Source of the DNA: VGWF01 sp964423465
GTDB taxonomy: Bacteria > Verrucomicrobiota > Kiritimatiellia > PWTM01
Direction: 5' to 3'
DNA: 64,000 nucleotides
Assembly: GCA_964423465.1 (NCBI GenBank)
Contig: CAYRFK010000002.1
Coordinates: 1-64,000 of the forward strand
The position numbers and the translations under genes are program-made. A model generated the notes under the pieces. That model was not told the DNA's origin. It made no database searches and saw nothing but the letters and a program-made list of their open reading frames with translations. Of this stretch, positions 30,339 to 39,021 are shown piece by piece (within the stretch, counting starts at the first letter, position 1; each line of letters opens with the position of its first letter).

Positions 30339-31604
30339 CTACTCGAACCGCGCCGGCTGACCCGTGGCGGCGAGCACGGCGTGCCAGAGGCCGCCCTCGG
30401 GATCGACGCATTGCGCCTGGCCCGCCAGCGCCGCGATCGGCACATGGATGAACACGTCGTGGAGGTAGCCGATCAGCACTCCCGTCTTTCCCGCCATGGC
30501 GGCATGGACGGCGTGGCGGGCGTAGAGGTCGCAGAGGATCGCATCCTCGGCGTCCGCCGCGTGGCTGCGCACGAGGTAACTCGGATCGAAGTAGCGCACC
30601 GCAACCCCCATCTGCGCGTCGCGGAAATGGGCCTCGATCCGCTCCTTGAGGAACACGCCGATGTCCTGCAACTTCGCATTGCCCGAGGCGTCGGCCCCCG
30701 CCGCCTTCGGCAGAAGGTCCTGCCCCGCTCCCTCCGCGACGACCACCACCGCGTGGTGCCGGGCAACGAGCCGGCGGCGGAGCGTTTCAAGGAACCCGCC
30801 CCCGCCTTCGAGCGCGAACGGGATCTCCGGAATCAGCGTGAAATTCACGTCCTGGCTCGCGACGGTTGCGCCGGCCGCGATGAACCCGGCGTGGCGCCCC
30901 ATCAGCTTCACCACGCTGACCCCGTACTCGACGCTCTTGCTCTCCGTGTGCGCCGCGTCGATCACCCCGCGCGCAATCTCCAGCGCCGTCTGGTAGCCGA
31001 ACGTCCGGCTCACGTACGCGACGTCGTTGTCGATCGTCTTGGGGATCCCGACGACCGCGAGCGTCGCGCCGCGGCAGACGGCCTCCCCGTGGAGCGTGAG
31101 CGCCCCGCGCTGCGTGCCGTCGCCGCCGACGCAGAAGAGCATGTTCACGCCGCGCGCCACGAGATTCTCCACCGCGGCCGCCGGATCGACCGGCCCGCGC
31201 GAGGTGCCCAGCATCGTGCCCCCCGCCTTGTGGATGTCGTTGACCATGTCCGGATCGAGCCGGACCGGCTCCAGCCCGCTGCGCGGATCGAGCCCCTTGT
31301 AGCCGTTGCGGAAGCCGAGCACCTCCGGCACGCCGTAGCCGTGGTGAAGCTGCATGAAGACCGACCGGATCACGTTGTTCAGGCCGGGACAGAGCCCGCC
31401 GCATGTGACGATCCCGGCGCGGACGGATTTCGGGTCGAAGAAGATCCGCTCCCGGGGCCCGGCGCGCTCGAACGACACCCCGCCGTCGGAACACCGCTCG
31501 AGGTCGAGCGGGATGCGCACGCCGTCGGAGACGAACCTCCGCAGCGGTGACGCGACACCTGCCGCCCCGAGGCTTCCGATCCGCATGAATCCGTCGTCCG
31601 TCAT
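30339..31604 (-). CDS. pfkA: 6-phosphofructokinase
   Basis: A 421-residue group-A phosphofructokinase, phosphorylating fructose-6-phosphate in glycolysis. The phosphoryl-donor motif is GGDGTQRGA (residues 160-168); the Gly at 163 points to ATP rather than pyrophosphate as donor. PKTIDND (188-194) holds the catalytic Asp. The combination of GGDG with PKTIDND is that of the long 'clade X' enzymes also found in plants and trypanosomes. Substrate-binding segments LMGRHAGFIA and GYLHDVFIHVP are present. It is transcribed divergently from the next sulfatase. Confidence 0.88.
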   Translation of the reverse strand: MTDDGFMRIGSLGAAGVASPLRRFVSDGVRIPLDLERCSDGGVSFERAGPRERIFFDPKSVRAGIVTCGGLCPGLNNVIRSVFMQLHHGYGVPEVLGFRNGYKGLDPRSGLEPVRLDPDMVNDIHKAGGTMLGTSRGPVDPAAAVENLVARGVNMLFCVGGDGTQRGALTLHGEAVCRGATLAVVGIPKTIDNDVAYVSRTFGYQTALEIARGVIDAAHTESKSVEYGVSVVKLMGRHAGFIAAGATVASQDVNFTLIPEIPFALEGGGGFLETLRRRLVARHHAVVVVAEGAGQDLLPKAAGADASGNAKLQDIGVFLKERIEAHFRDAQMGVAVRYFDPSYLVRSHAADAEDAILCDLYARHAVHAAMAGKTGVLIGYLHDVFIHVPIAALAGQAQCVDPEGGLWHAVLAATGQPARFE

Positions 31605-31755
31605 GACCCGTCTCCCGTTCTCGAGCCGCGCATCATACGCCTCCCGCGCACCGCGTCACGGCGGAAACACCGGGCTTGATCGCGCCGCACGGGCAAGGCA
31701 GGGTTCACGGCACGGCGCACGGCACGTCAGCCGCCGCCGGAGGGAGATTCCGACC

Positions 31756-33504
31756 ATGAATCCAAGGCCCGTTTTTCAGACCCTGGCCGCGCTTGCGGCC
31801 GTCCTCTGCGGTTCGGCGTCCGCACTCGCCGCCGACGCGCCCGCGAAGCGGCCGAACGTGCTGCTGATCTGCGTCGACGACCTCAAGCCCCTGCTCGGCT
31901 GCTACGGCGATCCGCGCGCGAAGACGCCCGGCATCGACCGCCTCGCCGCCCGCGGCGTGCTCTTCGAACGCGCGTTCTGCAACCAGGCCGTCTGCGCGCC
32001 GTCGCGCAACGCGCTGATGACCGGGCTGCGGTCGGCGACGATCGGCATCTACGACCTGGCGACGAACTTCCGGAAGTCCGTGCCCGACGCCGTCACCGTG
32101 GCGCAGCACTTCAAGGCGAACGGCTACCGCACCGAGGCGATGGGCAAAATTATGCACGTCGGCCACGGGAACCACGAGGACGAGGCGTCGTGGACCGTCC
32201 CGCACTGGCAGCCGTCCAGCGGCGGCTATCTGCTGCCCGCCAATCAGGAGACCATGAAGCGGGAGCAGGCGAAGGGGCGCGCCGTGGGCGCCTCGCCGGC
32301 GAAGATGTCCAACCTTCCCAAGGGCGCCTCGACGGAATGCGCCGACGTCGCCGACAACACCTACGGCGACGGCCAGATCGCCGACGAGGCCGTCCGTCGC
32401 CTGCAGGACGCCGCGAAGAAGCCCGGCGAGCCGTTCTTCATGGGCGTCGGCTTCCTCAAGCCCCACCTGCCCTTCTGCGCACCGAAGAAATACTGGGACC
32501 TCTACAAGGAGTCCGACTTCCCGCTTCCGGAGATCCGCACGCCGCCGAAGGGCGCGCCGGACTTCGCGCCGACCACGTGGGGCGAACTGCGCTCCTACAC
32601 GGACATCCCCCGCATCGGGGACCTGGACGACAAGCTCACGCGGCACCTCATCCATGGCTATCACGCGGCGACGAGCTTCATGGACGCCCAGCTCGCACGC
32701 GTCCTCGACGCGCTGGATGCGACCGGCCTGGCCGCGAACACGATCGTCGTCCTCTGGGGCGATCACGGCTGGCACCTCGGCGACCACGGCATGTGGTGCA
32801 AGCACACCAACTACGAGCAGGCCGCCCGCATCCCGCTGATCGTCTCCACCCCCGGTGTCGGCAAGGCCGGCGTGAAGACCGGCTCGCTCGCCGAGACCGT
32901 CGACCTCTACCCGACCCTCTGCGAACTCGCCGGCCTGCCCGTGCCCGCCGGCCTCGACGGCCGCAGCTTCGTTGCGACGCTGAAGGATCCGTCCGTCGCA
33001 ACCAAGGAGGCTGTGCTTCACGTCTACCCGCGCAGCGGCGGACTGATCGGCCGCGCCGTGCGCGAGACGCGCTACCGGCTGGTCGAATGGAAGGTCCCCG
33101 GCACGCCGGCCGCGGACGCCGTGCTCGAGCTCTACGACTACGAGGCCGACCCGCTCGAGACGCGCAACCTCGCCGCGGACAAGCCGGACGTCGTCGCGCG
33201 GCTGCGCGCGATCCTCGCGAAGTACCCCGAGGCGAAACCGCAGATCCAGGCCGGCGGCGAGCCGGACGCTGCGAAGGCCGGCGGAAAGGGCGGGCGCGCC
33301 GGAGGTGGCCGGTCGAACCAGGACCGCGGCGCGATGTTCGACAAGCGCGACAAGGACCGCGACGGCAAGCTAACCCGCGCCGAGTTTCTCGACGGCCAGC
33401 CCGACGCCGACGAGGCCCCCAAGCGCTTCCCGATCTTCGACGCCGACAAGAGCGGCGACCTCAGCCGCGACGAATTCATCCGCGGCGGCAAACCGGGGAA
33501 CTAA
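31756..33504 (+). CDS. S1-family sulfatase with C-terminal EF-hand pair
   Basis: A 582-residue sulfatase of the iduronate-2-sulfatase-like group. Signal peptide MNPRPVFQTLAALAAVLCGSASALA, formylglycine motif C80-A-P-S-R84, metal ligands CVDDLKPLLGCYG and WGDHGWHLGDHG. After a Gly/Ala/Lys-rich linker (~505-525) come two EF-hand loops, DKDRDGKLTRAE (532-543) and DADKSGDLSRDE (562-573). The calcium-binding tail may dock the enzyme to the cell surface or to a partner. GGAGGGA precedes the ATG. A second sulfatase with such a tail lies at the right edge of the window. Confidence 0.9.
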   Translation: MNPRPVFQTLAALAAVLCGSASALAADAPAKRPNVLLICVDDLKPLLGCYGDPRAKTPGIDRLAARGVLFERAFCNQAVCAPSRNALMTGLRSATIGIYDLATNFRKSVPDAVTVAQHFKANGYRTEAMGKIMHVGHGNHEDEASWTVPHWQPSSGGYLLPANQETMKREQAKGRAVGASPAKMSNLPKGASTECADVADNTYGDGQIADEAVRRLQDAAKKPGEPFFMGVGFLKPHLPFCAPKKYWDLYKESDFPLPEIRTPPKGAPDFAPTTWGELRSYTDIPRIGDLDDKLTRHLIHGYHAATSFMDAQLARVLDALDATGLAANTIVVLWGDHGWHLGDHGMWCKHTNYEQAARIPLIVSTPGVGKAGVKTGSLAETVDLYPTLCELAGLPVPAGLDGRSFVATLKDPSVATKEAVLHVYPRSGGLIGRAVRETRYRLVEWKVPGTPAADAVLELYDYEADPLETRNLAADKPDVVARLRAILAKYPEAKPQIQAGGEPDAAKAGGKGGRAGGGRSNQDRGAMFDKRDKDRDGKLTRAEFLDGQPDADEAPKRFPIFDADKSGDLSRDEFIRGGKPGN

Positions 33505-33526
33505 ATTGGTCTTGGCTCCACGAGAG

Positions 33527-33624
33527 ACAACACGAAGACGCAAAGGTCGCAAAGAGAGAAGATCCGGGGCCGTTCGGCTGGTCCGCCGTTGTTCTTTGCG
33601 TTCTTTGCGTCTTGGTGTTTCCCT
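33527..33624. repeat. R2 inverted repeat (GACGCAAAGGTCGCAAAGAG type)
   Basis: The left arm (33527-33560) contains CACGAAGACGCAAAGGTCGC and the right arm (33591-33624) is its diverged reverse complement (TTCTTTGCGTCTTGGTG). It sits exactly between the convergent ends of the EF-hand sulfatase and the GH109 gene. A third, single arm with ACAAAGACGCAAAGGGCGCA lies at 60705-60735. Confidence 0.75.
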
Positions 33625-33627
33625 CCG

Positions 33628-34980
33628 CTACGCGATGATGCCGAGCGGCGGGGTGGTTTTCCAGCGGCCGCGGGTGAAGTCGGGGACGTCGACGGAGGCG
33701 CTGCGGGTCGCGACGGATTTCTCGCTCAGCGGACCGATGACCGACCAGCTCGCGGCGTCGTAAACGTCCTGGTCCAGCGGCTCGCCGTTGCGCAGGCAAT
33801 AAGCGATGCGCCAGTTCATGATGAAGTCCATGCCGCCGTGGCCGCCGCCCTTGGCCGCCTCGCTCATCCGCTTCCACAGCGGGTGGTCGAACTCCTCGAA
33901 GAAGGGCTTCAGCGCGTCGCCCTCGACCCACGCATGCGTGTTCGGGGTCTTGCCCTCGATCGCGAGACGGCTCGGGAAGCCGGCGAACGTGCCCTTCGTG
34001 CCCTGGATCAGGTTCAGCCGGCTGTAAGGGCGCGGCGAGGTCTCGTCCCACTGGATCATCAGGCTGCGCCCGAGCGCGGTCTTCACGATCGTCGTGTTCA
34101 TGTCGCCGCAGTTCCATTTCGCGATCTTGTTCCACTTGTGGTCCGCCGGGAACTTCGCCTTCGCGAACGCGGCGCGGCCGAGGGCGGGGGAGCTGACGGA
34201 CGAGAGATAATCGAAGCGGTCGCCGCGATTGATGCTCATGTACTGCGCGACGGGCCCGAGGCCGTGTGTCGGGTAGAGGTTGCCGTTGCGCTTCGCGTAG
34301 TGCAGCGTGCGCCACGAACCGGTGCCGCGCTCGACCTGGTTCATCTGCCCACGAAGCTCGTGGATGTAGGACGCCTCGCCGTGGAGCAGCTCGCCGAACA
34401 CGCCCATCCGGCACATGTTCAGCACCATCAGCTCCTCGCGGCCGTAGCAGACGTTTTCGAGCATCATGCAGTGGCGGCGGGTCTTCTCGGAGGTGTCGAC
34501 CAGCTCCCAGCACTCGTCGACCGTCAGCGCGGCCGGGACCTCGGTGAACGCGTGCTTACCGGCCTTCATCGCCGCGACGGCCTGCGTCGCGTGCAACTCC
34601 CACGGCGTCGCGATGACGACCATGTCCAGGTCGGTCCGCTCGAGCATGCGGCGGTAGTCCTCGGGCCCCTTCGTGTAGAGCTCCGGCGCCGGCTTGCCCG
34701 CCTTCTCGCAGCGCGCGGCGGCCCCCTTCGCGGAGGGCTCGTGGATGTCGCAGATGGCCTTCACCTCGACGCCCTCGAGCTTGAGGTAGTCGCCGACGTG
34801 GCCGCTGCCGCGCGCGCCGACGCCGATGAATCCGACGCGGACCGCCGGGAGCGGCGTGGTCTTCATGTTCGCCACGCCGGCTCCTGCCGCGGGTGCCGCG
34901 CCGGTCACCGACGCGCATCCTCCCGCCACCAGCCCCGCCCCCACGCCCATCGCCGTCCGAAGGAAATCCCGTCGCTCCAT
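33628..34980 (-). CDS. GH109 alpha-N-acetylgalactosaminidase (Gfo/Idh fold), Tat lipoprotein
   Basis: A 450-residue protein with a Tat signal (MERRDFLRTAMGVGAGLV) ending in a lipobox AGGC, so probably exported folded and lipidated. It has a Gfo/Idh Rossmann fold (GFIGVGARGSGHV) but carries the GH109 hallmark block: TEVPAALTVDECWEL, then RHCMMLENVCYGREELMVLN and GVFGELLHGEASYIHELR. GH109 enzymes use a tightly bound NAD+ to cleave terminal alpha-GalNAc. It diverges from nrfH, with about 160 bases between, and converges with a sulfatase. Mucin-type or other GalNAc-bearing glycans are the likely target. A non-glycosidase Gfo/Idh oxidoreductase is the alternative. Confidence 0.85.
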   Translation of the reverse strand: MERRDFLRTAMGVGAGLVAGGCASVTGAAPAAGAGVANMKTTPLPAVRVGFIGVGARGSGHVGDYLKLEGVEVKAICDIHEPSAKGAAARCEKAGKPAPELYTKGPEDYRRMLERTDLDMVVIATPWELHATQAVAAMKAGKHAFTEVPAALTVDECWELVDTSEKTRRHCMMLENVCYGREELMVLNMCRMGVFGELLHGEASYIHELRGQMNQVERGTGSWRTLHYAKRNGNLYPTHGLGPVAQYMSINRGDRFDYLSSVSSPALGRAAFAKAKFPADHKWNKIAKWNCGDMNTTIVKTALGRSLMIQWDETSPRPYSRLNLIQGTKGTFAGFPSRLAIEGKTPNTHAWVEGDALKPFFEEFDHPLWKRMSEAAKGGGHGGMDFIMNWRIAYCLRNGEPLDQDVYDAASWSVIGPLSEKSVATRSASVDVPDFTRGRWKTTPPLGIIA

Positions 34981-35140
34981 GGCTTCACCCCGTGGTTCGT
35001 TCGCTCTGCGCACACGGTCCATCCCGCGCACTCCGCCGGACATACCCCCGCCCCGAACCCGCGTCAACGCCCAAATTGTTCACATCATGGCGAAAACCCT
35101 GCTCTTGCCGGATCCGCGTCGAGAGGCCTATGCTCTGCCC

Positions 35141-35647
35141 GTGAGTGCATGGGTGCAGAGTGCGCGGGACGGGCTGCGGCGATTGCTGACGGCCCATCCG
35201 CGCTGGATGGCGGCAACCGTCGCCGGTTTCGGCGCGCTCGCGGGCGTCGGCGGCTACACGTTCCAGTACGCCGAGGGGCTTTCGTACCTCAGCAACGACC
35301 CGCGCGCCTGCGTGAACTGCCATATCATGAACGACCAGTACGACTCCTGGCTCAAGGGCAGCCACCGCACCGCCGCGACCTGCGCCGACTGCCACCTGCC
35401 GCACGGCTTCTTCGAGAAGTATGCCGCCAAGGCGCGCAACGGATGGAACCACTCGAAGGCCTTCACACTCCAGAACTTCCCCGAGCCGATCCGGATCACG
35501 CCGTTCAACCGCGCCTCGCTGCAGCACAACTGCATCGAGTGCCACCGCGGCATGACGGGGGCGATCGCGGGCCACGCGGACGTCGGATCCGGCGAGGCCC
35601 GGTGCACGGAATGCCACCGGTCGGCAGGCCATATGCAGGTGCGGTGA
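35141..35647 (+). CDS. nrfH: NrfH-type tetraheme cytochrome c (nitrite reductase electron donor)
   Basis: A membrane-anchored quinol oxidase subunit. One transmembrane helix (WMAATVAGFGALAGVGGY) is followed by four heme c sites: CVNCH, CADCH, CIECH and CTECH. NrfH passes electrons from menaquinol to NrfA. I place the start at GTG 35141, which gives 168 residues, close to family length, and a weak TTGCCG-18-TATGCT promoter would start transcription there. An ATG at 35087 would add 18 residues and has no ribosome-binding site. nrfA follows 13 bases later. Confidence 0.9.
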   Translation: MSAWVQSARDGLRRLLTAHPRWMAATVAGFGALAGVGGYTFQYAEGLSYLSNDPRACVNCHIMNDQYDSWLKGSHRTAATCADCHLPHGFFEKYAAKARNGWNHSKAFTLQNFPEPIRITPFNRASLQHNCIECHRGMTGAIAGHADVGSGEARCTECHRSAGHMQVR

Positions 35648-35660
35648 GAGGAGACAGACC

Positions 35661-37052
35661 ATGAAACGATACGTGCTCGGATATCTCGCGGTCTTCGGAA
35701 CCGTCGCGGTCGCGGCGGCGGGCGTCACGGCGCTGCTGGTCAACATCCATCACCGCAAGGTCGAGGCGAAGGATACGGTCCTCAAGATCGTCGACCTCAC
35801 CGAGGCCACGCTTGACGCGAAGGAATGGGGCAAGAATTTCCCGCGCGAGTACGACGGCTGGCTGCGCACCTCCGACACCAACCGCACGCGCTACGGCGGC
35901 AGCGAGGCGTTCTCGCACCTCGAGCATACGCCCGCACTGAAGCGGATCTTCGCCGGCTATGCGTTCGGCGTCGATTACCGCGAGGAGCGCGGCCACATGT
36001 TCTCGCTCGAGGACCAGAAACTCACCGAGCGCACGCACAAGTTCAACCAGCCCGGCTCCTGCCTCCACTGCCACGGCGGCGGCATGAAGCAGGTCTACGA
36101 GGCGCAGGGCGGCGGCGACCTCATGGCGGGCTTCCGGAAGGTCGGCGCGATGCCGCTGACGCAGGCGTGGACGTTCGTCAGCCACCCGATCACCTGCACC
36201 GACTGCCACGACCCCGCGACAATGGCGCTGCGCGTGACGCGGCCCGGGTTCATGGTCGGCATCGCCGCGTTCGCCGCGTCGGAGGAGCCCGCCCCGACCA
36301 TGCCGAGCGTCGAGCGCTGGCGGCGCGACGGACGCAAGGGCGCCTACGAACCCAACGCGATGGCCTCGCGGCAGGAGATGCGGTCGTTCGTCTGCGGCCA
36401 GTGCCACGTCGAGTACTACTGCGGGCCGAAGGAGACGCTGTTCTATCCGTGGGGCAAGGGGCTCAAGGCCGAGCAGATCGAGGCGACCTACGACGCCCAC
36501 ACCTTCCCCGACGGCGCGCGGTTCCACGACTGGAAGCACGCCGAAACCGGCGCCGAGGTGATGAAGGCCCAGCATCCCGAGTTCGAGCTGTGGAACCAGG
36601 GCATCCACGCGCGCAGCGGCGTCGCCTGCGCCGACTGCCACATGCCGTACAAGCGCGAGGGCGCGATGAAGGTCACCGACCACCACATCCGCAGCCCGAT
36701 GCTCAACACCTCCCGCGCCTGCCAGACCTGCCATCACTTCGATGAGGCCGAGATGAAGGCGCGCGTCGAGGCCGTGCAGGACCGGACGAAGGCCCTGATG
36801 GACCGTGCCTCCGGGGCGATCGTGGCGCTCATCGACGACATCGTCCGCGCGAAGCAGTCCGGCGCGGCCGACGACACCCTCGCCGCGGCCCGCGCGCTCC
36901 AGCGCAAGGCGCAGTGGCGCCTCGACTTCATCAACGCCGAGAACTCCATGGGCTTCCACGCCCCGCAGGAGTCCGCCCGCATCCTCGCCGAGGCCATCGA
37001 CTACGCCCGCCAGGGCCAGCTCTCCCTCCCGGCGCGGAAGAACACATTGTGA
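35661..37052 (+). CDS. nrfA: Ammonia-forming cytochrome c nitrite reductase, CxxCH variant
   Basis: A 463-residue pentaheme cytochrome c reducing nitrite to ammonium. Signal anchor at residues 5-27. Heme sites are CLHCH (134), CTDCH (179), CGQCH (245), CADCH (323) and CQTCH (354). The first, the catalytic heme, normally has CxxCK; here it is CxxCH. The active-site Arg110 (ERGHMF), Tyr252 (QCHVEYYC) and His316 (GIHARSG) are kept, as is the calcium motif Lys302-x-Gln304 (KAQHPE). GAGGAGA precedes the ATG. nrfHA forms one operon and implies dissimilatory nitrite ammonification or nitrite detoxification. It is followed by repeat R1b. Confidence 0.92.
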   Translation: MKRYVLGYLAVFGTVAVAAAGVTALLVNIHHRKVEAKDTVLKIVDLTEATLDAKEWGKNFPREYDGWLRTSDTNRTRYGGSEAFSHLEHTPALKRIFAGYAFGVDYREERGHMFSLEDQKLTERTHKFNQPGSCLHCHGGGMKQVYEAQGGGDLMAGFRKVGAMPLTQAWTFVSHPITCTDCHDPATMALRVTRPGFMVGIAAFAASEEPAPTMPSVERWRRDGRKGAYEPNAMASRQEMRSFVCGQCHVEYYCGPKETLFYPWGKGLKAEQIEATYDAHTFPDGARFHDWKHAETGAEVMKAQHPEFELWNQGIHARSGVACADCHMPYKREGAMKVTDHHIRSPMLNTSRACQTCHHFDEAEMKARVEAVQDRTKALMDRASGAIVALIDDIVRAKQSGAADDTLAAARALQRKAQWRLDFINAENSMGFHAPQESARILAEAIDYARQGQLSLPARKNTL

Positions 37053-37071
37053 GGACCTGCGGAAAAGTGAG

Positions 37072-37179
37072 AAACTCCAAACTCCAAGGAAGTGGTAAGT
37101 GGGGAAGGAAGGAAGTCTCCAAGGGGGCAAGCCCTCCTTGATTACTTCTCACTTTCCACTTCCTTGGAGTTTGGAGTTT
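37072..37179. repeat. R1 inverted-repeat element, copy b
   Basis: Perfect 22-bp arms at 37072-37093 and 37158-37179 with a 64-bp purine/pyrimidine-skewed interior. It overlaps the 5' end of the next gene: the left arm contains AAGGA (37086-37090), placed eight bases before the GTG start at 37099, so the repeat appears to supply a ribosome-binding site, and its right arm encodes part of that protein's N-terminus. Confidence 0.85.
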
Positions 37180-39021
37180 CCCCACTTCTTTCTCCGGTCT
37201 TCGCTCCTGACCTTCCTTCTTGCCGCGTCCGGCGTGTTCGGCGCGGAGAGTCCGCCCGCTCCGCTCCTCCGCGCCCCCTTCGCGGATGCCGTCGCCGTCG
37301 GCTCGGTCACGAATCCGAAGGTCTCCGAGGCGTCCGGTCTTGCGCCGTCGCAACGCCGGGGCGATCTCCTCTGGATCCTGAACGACAGCGGAAACACACC
37401 CGACCTCTTTGCCGTGGCCACCAACGGCGCGGAGGCGGGCGTGCTGCGCGTCGAGGGCGTGGAGAACGAGGATTGGGAGGATCTCGCCTCGTTCCGGCTC
37501 GACGGGAAGCCCTGGTTGCTTGTCGCGGACTGCGGCGACAACCCGGGATTCCGCGACGAATGCCTGCTGCACGCGGTGTCCGAGCCGGAGGTCCGCGCCG
37601 CGATGTCTGCTCGGCCGGAATGGACGATCCGCTACCGCTACGAGGGCGGCCCGCGCGACTGCGAGTCGGTCGCGGTGGATGCCGCGCGCGGACGCGTGCT
37701 GCTGCTGTCCAAGGACAACCATGTTCCCGTGCTCTTCGAGCTTCCGCTGCGGCCGGCGGACGCGATGGCCGTGCAGACCGCGCGGCGCATCGGCGAACTG
37801 CGGACGATCCCGCCGCCAGTACAGGGCCTCAGCCGCGGCATCCTCTCCCGCATTGGCTCGCTGACGACCGCGATGGATCTCTCGCCCGACGGACTGCGCC
37901 TCGCGGTGCTGACCTACGAGCACGCCTATCTGCTCGAGCGCGGCAGCGGCGAGGAATGGCCGGCGGTCCTCGCGCGTCCGCCGCGGCGCATCGACCTCCC
38001 GGACCCGCAGACGAAGACCCTGCGCAAGCGCGAGGCGCTCTGCTGGAGCGCGGACGGCGGAGCGCTCTTCATCACCGGCGAGCAGGTTCCCGCTCCGCTG
38101 TTCCGCGCCGGCGCATGGCGGATGGAGGCGCTGCCGGAGGCGTGGGCCTTCCGCGGGTTCGACGGCGACAAGGATCTCAGCGGCATCGCGATCGCCGGGG
38201 ATCGCGGACTGGTGGTCAGCGACGAGCTTCGCGGCGCGCAGACAGCCCGTCTGGATGCGGCGGCCCGTACCGTGACGGCCGGACCGCTCGTCCCGCTGCT
38301 CGCGGGCGACTCCGAGGCGGATCTCGAGGGAGTCGCGGTGTCCGGCGACGGACGTACCTTCTTTGCCACCGGTTCGCACGGGGTGGGACGCAAGAAGGGC
38401 GACGTTGAGCCCTCGCGCCGGCTCGTCTTCCGCATTCCCGCGCCCGCCGCCGAAGGCGCGTTCGGCCCCGCGGAGACGTCCGCCGCGCTGATGGACTGGG
38501 TCGGACGCGATCCGCTGCTCGGCCCGTACGCCGGCCGGCCGCTTCAACAGAACGGGTTCAACATCGAGGGCCTTGCGTGGCGCGACGGCCGGTTGTGGTT
38601 CGGCGTGCGCGCACCCAACCTCGACGGCGACACCTTCGTCCTCGATGCGGATCCAGCCTTGCTGTTCCCGGGGACGGCGCCCACGGCGACGCTCCATCGC
38701 ATCCGCATCGGCCCCGGCCTCGGCCTCCGCGAGCTGGTGTCCGTCCGCGACGGCTTCCTCCTGCTCGCCGGCGAGGCCTGCGCGGAGGCCAGCAAGCAGC
38801 AACCCGAATCGCTGGCGGCGGCCATCGATCCCGGCTATTCCATCTTCTGGTGGCACCCCGGCTCTGCCGCCGCGGTCCCGGTCGGGCGCCTCCCCGACAC
38901 CCCCGGAAAGGCCGAGGGCCTCCTGGTCCTTCACGAAGGCGACACCGCCGTCGATCTGCTCGTCCTTTTCGACGGCCCTTCCGGGGGTGCCCCGCGCGCC
39001 GTCCGTCTGCACCGACCCTGA
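37099..39021 (+). CDS. Secreted DUF3616-like beta-propeller protein
   Basis: A 640-residue protein. The N-terminal ~45 residues are encoded by repeat R1b plus a hydrophobic stretch (RSSLLTFLLAASGVFG) that can serve as signal peptide. The mature part has esterase-like/DUF3616 propeller features: SGLAPSQRRGDLLWILNDSG, WEDLASFRLDGKPWLLVAD and EGVAVSGDGRTFFATGSHG, suggesting two half-propellers. I take GTG 37099 because AAGGA lies eight bases upstream; a TTG at 37171 gives a shorter, more normal signal peptide. Function unknown. It follows nrfA with only the repeat between, but co-function is not implied. Confidence 0.7.
   Translation: MGKEGSLQGGKPSLITSHFPLPWSLEFPHFFLRSSLLTFLLAASGVFGAESPPAPLLRAPFADAVAVGSVTNPKVSEASGLAPSQRRGDLLWILNDSGNTPDLFAVATNGAEAGVLRVEGVENEDWEDLASFRLDGKPWLLVADCGDNPGFRDECLLHAVSEPEVRAAMSARPEWTIRYRYEGGPRDCESVAVDAARGRVLLLSKDNHVPVLFELPLRPADAMAVQTARRIGELRTIPPPVQGLSRGILSRIGSLTTAMDLSPDGLRLAVLTYEHAYLLERGSGEEWPAVLARPPRRIDLPDPQTKTLRKREALCWSADGGALFITGEQVPAPLFRAGAWRMEALPEAWAFRGFDGDKDLSGIAIAGDRGLVVSDELRGAQTARLDAAARTVTAGPLVPLLAGDSEADLEGVAVSGDGRTFFATGSHGVGRKKGDVEPSRRLVFRIPAPAAEGAFGPAETSAALMDWVGRDPLLGPYAGRPLQQNGFNIEGLAWRDGRLWFGVRAPNLDGDTFVLDADPALLFPGTAPTATLHRIRIGPGLGLRELVSVRDGFLLLAGEACAEASKQQPESLAAAIDPGYSIFWWHPGSAAAVPVGRLPDTPGKAEGLLVLHEGDTAVDLLVLFDGPSGGAPRAVRLHRP

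Noticed and set aside
30339..31604. Pyrophosphate-dependent phosphofructokinase
   Set aside because: The donor motif is GGDG and not GGDD, which points to ATP, although the Lys in PKTIDND is shared with pyrophosphate enzymes.
34981..35140. An FNR/CRP-type site upstream of nrfH
   Set aside because: No TTGAT-N4-ATCAA or TGTGA-N6-TCACA palindrome is present in the intergenic region.
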